In this document: piece by piece, positions 56,828 to 59,632 of the stretch | How positions within the stretch are numbered: the first letter of the stretch is position 1 | Layout of the letters: each line of letters opens with the position of its first letter | Assembly: GCA_964589825.1 (NCBI GenBank) | Contig: CAZPUS010000017.1 | Coordinates: forward strand, 1-59,632 | Reading direction: 5' to 3' | Source: CAZPUS01 sp964589825 | Lineage (GTDB): Bacteria; Fibrobacterota; Chitinivibrionia; Chitinivibrionales; WJKA01 | DNA length: 59,632 nt | The notes under the pieces: model-generated | The model's database searches: none | What the model was told of the DNA's origin: nothing | What the model saw: only the letters and a program-made list of their open reading frames with translations | Program-made: the position numbers and the translations under genes

Positions 56828-58297
56828 ATGGCCAAAGTGAACGTACTTATTGCGCAGGGAGGGGGTCCGACATCGGTGATAAACGGCTCTCTCGCCTCTG
56901 CAATACGGGAATTCAATAAATATCGTGGCGATGTCATCGGATCGGTATTCGTGGCTTTGTATGGTGCTGCCGGCATATTGAATGAGGACATTCTCGATGT
57001 TTCCGATATAGACGACACCACTCTTGATGGACTTGAGCAGACCGTTTGTGCCGCAGCCGGTTCATCCCGGGAAAAGTTGAACACCGAAAAAAAACGCAGC
57101 AGAGTGCTGGATGTTTTCGATGCACATAATATCCATCTTTTTGCACTTATTGGCGGCGGGGACACGGCTTCGACCGTGCGTGAAATTAACAAAGCGGCTG
57201 AAAAAAGAACATACGGCCTTGTGTGCCATCATATTCTTAAAACGGTCGATAATGACGGTTATGGGCTTTTTTCGCCGGGATGGGGAACGGCAGGACGCTG
57301 GGTCAGAGATGCGACAATGAGTCTCATCAAAGAAGTAGATGCCATGGGGGGTATACAATTGCTGCTGAGTATGGGACGGGATTCGGGCTGGATCACCGCA
57401 ATGTCGGCTCATGCATTTTTTGCCGAAGGCAAAGATAAAAGCAATATACAGAGAATATATACACCCGAGACGGGTTTTTCCCTTGAGCGTTTTGCTCATG
57501 AATGCATTGACACCTATAAAAATAACGGCAAGATGGTAATAAATGTGAGTGAGGGCGTGCAGGAAGACGGCTGTCCAGTAAGCCTTACCGAACGGCTTGC
57601 TAAAGAAGAGGCGGAAAAGAGTGCGGCACTGCAAATTATGTGTAGCAATGCGCGTATTATTGAGGCTATGCGTAGTAATGCGGGGAATGATTTGACACCC
57701 TCACATATAGATAAGCTCATACTAGAATATTCAAAAAATGCGCCACAGAATATTCAACATGACCAGCATGGACAGGTCGCATACGGGGAAATTAGAACGA
57801 TAAATCAAACAGATTGGCTCGCGGAATATCTTCAGTCGGCATTCAGTACAAAACACGGAAGAAAAATTCGCGTACGAGGAAACAGCCTGTACTATACAGG
57901 ACGCTGTCCGTTGTATATATCATCGTTGGATTTACTTGGTGCGCTGCGTGTGGGCGAGAAGGCGGCCCAGGATGCATTGGCACACGTAAGCGAAACGGGC
58001 GTAGTGAACTCTACCTATGGCGCGAGTGTAGTCATTGGTGGCGAGGTCATATCCGAGGATATGCAGGCTGAATGCATACCCCTGGAAAAAATGGTGCATG
58101 AGGATACGGGAAAGGGTATCCAATATAAAATGCCTGAAAAATATATGCAGTGGGACGGACCGACGAATGATTTCCTCGAATATAGCAAGCCGTTGATAGA
58201 GTGTGAGGTTATTCACGCGGAATCGTCTCGTTTTATTGATTTTACTGATGACACATTTTCTCTGGTCGACAAGAAACTATCACCATTCATGGAGTAA
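56828..58297 (+). CDS. phosphofructokinase family, PPi-type residues
   Basis: A 489-residue phosphofructokinase-fold protein. GGGPTSVINGS at the start, IGGGDTAST (Gly at Asp103, Asp at 104, which in PPi enzymes favours pyrophosphate), KTVDND with the PPi-type lysine, and SMGRDSGW are all present. Pyrophosphate-dependent phosphofructokinase or a relative acting on another sugar phosphate is likely. AAGGA lies 7 bases before the ATG at 56828 (56822 is possible). The aldolase gene follows 3 bases later. The gene is more A+T-rich than those to the left and lies 200 bases from the IS. Confidence 0.82.
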   Translation: MAKVNVLIAQGGGPTSVINGSLASAIREFNKYRGDVIGSVFVALYGAAGILNEDILDVSDIDDTTLDGLEQTVCAAAGSSREKLNTEKKRSRVLDVFDAHNIHLFALIGGGDTASTVREINKAAEKRTYGLVCHHILKTVDNDGYGLFSPGWGTAGRWVRDATMSLIKEVDAMGGIQLLLSMGRDSGWITAMSAHAFFAEGKDKSNIQRIYTPETGFSLERFAHECIDTYKNNGKMVINVSEGVQEDGCPVSLTERLAKEEAEKSAALQIMCSNARIIEAMRSNAGNDLTPSHIDKLILEYSKNAPQNIQHDQHGQVAYGEIRTINQTDWLAEYLQSAFSTKHGRKIRVRGNSLYYTGRCPLYISSLDLLGALRVGEKAAQDALAHVSETGVVNSTYGASVVIGGEVISEDMQAECIPLEKMVHEDTGKGIQYKMPEKYMQWDGPTNDFLEYSKPLIECEVIHAESSRFIDFTDDTFSLVDKKLSPFME

Positions 58298-58300
58298 AAA

Positions 58301-59479
58301 ATGAGTTTAATACCAATGTGGCCAGCGCTTGAGATGGCGCGGAATTTACGTAAAAAGGGTATATATGTAGCGCATGGTGCATATAACATGAATTCACCCG
58401 TACACATCCGCGCTGCCATTGAAGTTGCGGAGGAACTGAATGCACCCTTAATTGCTCAGAGCAGTGAAGGAGCGAATGGATGGTACAGTGGACGGTCCGA
58501 TTTTCGGAATGCAACCTTGGATGAAAAAAGGAAAGGGGCTGAAAAAATTGCTGCAGATGTCCGGGCTTTGGCCCAGGATTGTACTGTACCCGTAGTATTG
58601 CACCTTGACCACGGTGTTGATCCGGATTTTGTCATTTCTGCAATCGACATGGGATACCCTTCGGTTATGTTCGACGGTTCTGCATTGTCGCTTGAGGAAA
58701 ACATCCGTACCACAAAAAAAATCGTGGAATATGCACATCACAAGGGCGTATCGGTGGAAGGAGAAATAGGCGGGCTGGCGGGAGAGGAAGATGACGTATC
58801 GCGCAAAGAGGCAAGTTATACTAAATCGGATGAAGCACTGCGCTATGTGAAGGAGACCGGAGTTGACGCCTTAGCGATTTCATATGGCACATCACATGGA
58901 GAATTCAAGGGGAATGTTCAATTGAATCTGGATATTCCCAGACAGGTTTATTCCGGTATATTGGAGCGGAATTATAATTGTGAACTCGTATCACACGGGT
59001 CTTCATCTCTGCCGCACTCCTTGCTCGCTGGACTTTACAAACAAATAGAGGCGGCTGGATATGGAGAGCGTTTTACGCATCCTACAACTGGGGTTCCAGT
59101 AGAAAAATTACAGGAAGCAATACACTATGGAATCAGTAAAATTAATGTAGACGCAGATATACGACTCGCCATAACAATGTATGTATGGGAATATTTTAAT
59201 ACGCACAAGCAGGCAAAGGTCGATCCGATTGCAGGGAAAGTGTGGGAGCTTATGTGCAAAGAACCGAGTAAATCGCGCCCCAGGTACTATATGGTTCCCA
59301 TACAGCAACAGATGCTTTCGGATGACAGAAAAAATCCTTGGGTTGCAGGACTTCTTGAGTGTATACAAAAGGGCATTACGCTGGTCTTACGCGAACGAAT
59401 ACGTCAACTCGGCACAAATGGTCGTGCAAAAGAAGTGCGTACGGTCGACTGTGCAACCCTCGCGCAAGAATATACCTAA
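58301..59479 (+). CDS. class II fructose-bisphosphate aldolase family
   Basis: A 392-residue zinc aldolase. Metal and substrate motifs: VLHLDHGVDPD, EGEIGGLAGEED, YGTSHGEFKG, SHGSSSLP and KINVDADIR. These correspond to the family's HLDH, GxxGGxED, HG and NxDxD motifs. It is expected to split or form a ketose bisphosphate. Next to a phosphofructokinase it would make a two-step phosphorylation and cleavage module. The substrate could be fructose or another bisphosphate. Confidence 0.85.
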   Translation: MSLIPMWPALEMARNLRKKGIYVAHGAYNMNSPVHIRAAIEVAEELNAPLIAQSSEGANGWYSGRSDFRNATLDEKRKGAEKIAADVRALAQDCTVPVVLHLDHGVDPDFVISAIDMGYPSVMFDGSALSLEENIRTTKKIVEYAHHKGVSVEGEIGGLAGEEDDVSRKEASYTKSDEALRYVKETGVDALAISYGTSHGEFKGNVQLNLDIPRQVYSGILERNYNCELVSHGSSSLPHSLLAGLYKQIEAAGYGERFTHPTTGVPVEKLQEAIHYGISKINVDADIRLAITMYVWEYFNTHKQAKVDPIAGKVWELMCKEPSKSRPRYYMVPIQQQMLSDDRKNPWVAGLLECIQKGITLVLRERIRQLGTNGRAKEVRTVDCATLAQEYT

Positions 59480-59632
59480 TAGCGCTGCCCCAAAGAGGCC
59501 GAAGGTCTTATAATAGCTTAGAATCGGTTGGCATATCAGTATACGGAATTGTGAAAGTAATACCGTTCGGCATTTCCTGACTTCGCGGGTAAATTGGCGT
59601 AAGTTGTTGATATGAATGAGATATGCTGTCTT
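59480..59632. other. intergenic end of window
   Basis: No gene or terminator recognised in the last 153 bases after the aldolase stop. Continuing operon genes could start beyond the edge. Confidence 0.4.

Overview
ORGANISM. The window reads as a chromosome segment of a Gram-negative, didermic bacterium, most likely of the FCB group and possibly Fibrobacterota (Chitinispirillia or Chitinivibrionia-like). This is inference from gene content: Bat aerotolerance operon, lipoproteins, an MlaEF-type lipid transporter, a TonB-dependent receptor with carboxypeptidase-regulatory-like N-terminal domains, and several secreted proteins with a C-terminal sorting-type tail like those of type IX secretion. 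No rRNA or other species-level marker is present. LAYOUT. 1-290: three tRNA genes (Arg, Pro, Ser) on the minus strand. 391-5901: a metal-dependent amidohydrolase, then two ABC exporter half-transporters that look like an asymmetric heterodimer. 5905-9228: a four-gene minus-strand set of lipoproteins and envelope proteins. 9672-12840: DUF4390 protein, NtrY-like kinase and NtrX-like sigma-54 activator, overlapping by ATGA junctions. 12860-14149: membrane diguanylate cyclase. 14432-21739: DUF445 protein, BatD/DUF4381-like protein and BatA-BatB-BatC-BatD-BatE, all minus strand. 22250-32753: a mostly housekeeping run on the plus strand (yicC, rpoZ, coaBC, family 4 uracil-DNA glycosylase, dnaB, mlaE, mlaF, radA, FlgT/LPP20-like protein, ispG). 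32839-42000: small membrane protein, then a 1432-residue triplicated secreted protein and a 1336-residue TonB-dependent receptor, transcribed leftward from a region holding two arrays of 11-bp-phased Pho-box-like half-sites. 42366-48575: phosphofructokinase, Ppx/GppA phosphatase, polyphosphate kinase and an MFS transporter. 48596-50233: a shikimate kinase-chorismate synthase fusion. 50626-56627: a decayed accessory zone with a broken GH29 fucosidase, a propeller/FN3 secreted protein and a frameshifted IS5/IS1182-type insertion sequence. 56828-59479: an A+T-richer phosphofructokinase-aldolase pair that looks acquired. HOW IT FITS TOGETHER. The most coherent unit is 33527-47226: a Pho-type promoter region beside ppx and ppk, driving a receptor and a surface or secreted partner. 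I infer an outer-membrane uptake system for phosphate or a phosphorus compound. Scattered through the intergenic gaps is a family of about 161-bp elements: six near-full-length copies, one shortened copy and three possible end fragments. They have terminal inverted repeats and a conserved central hairpin, and all recognised copies lie in the same orientation. I do not recognise the family from the literature. These two items, the putative Pho-controlled receptor pair and the element family, are the best candidates for something undescribed.
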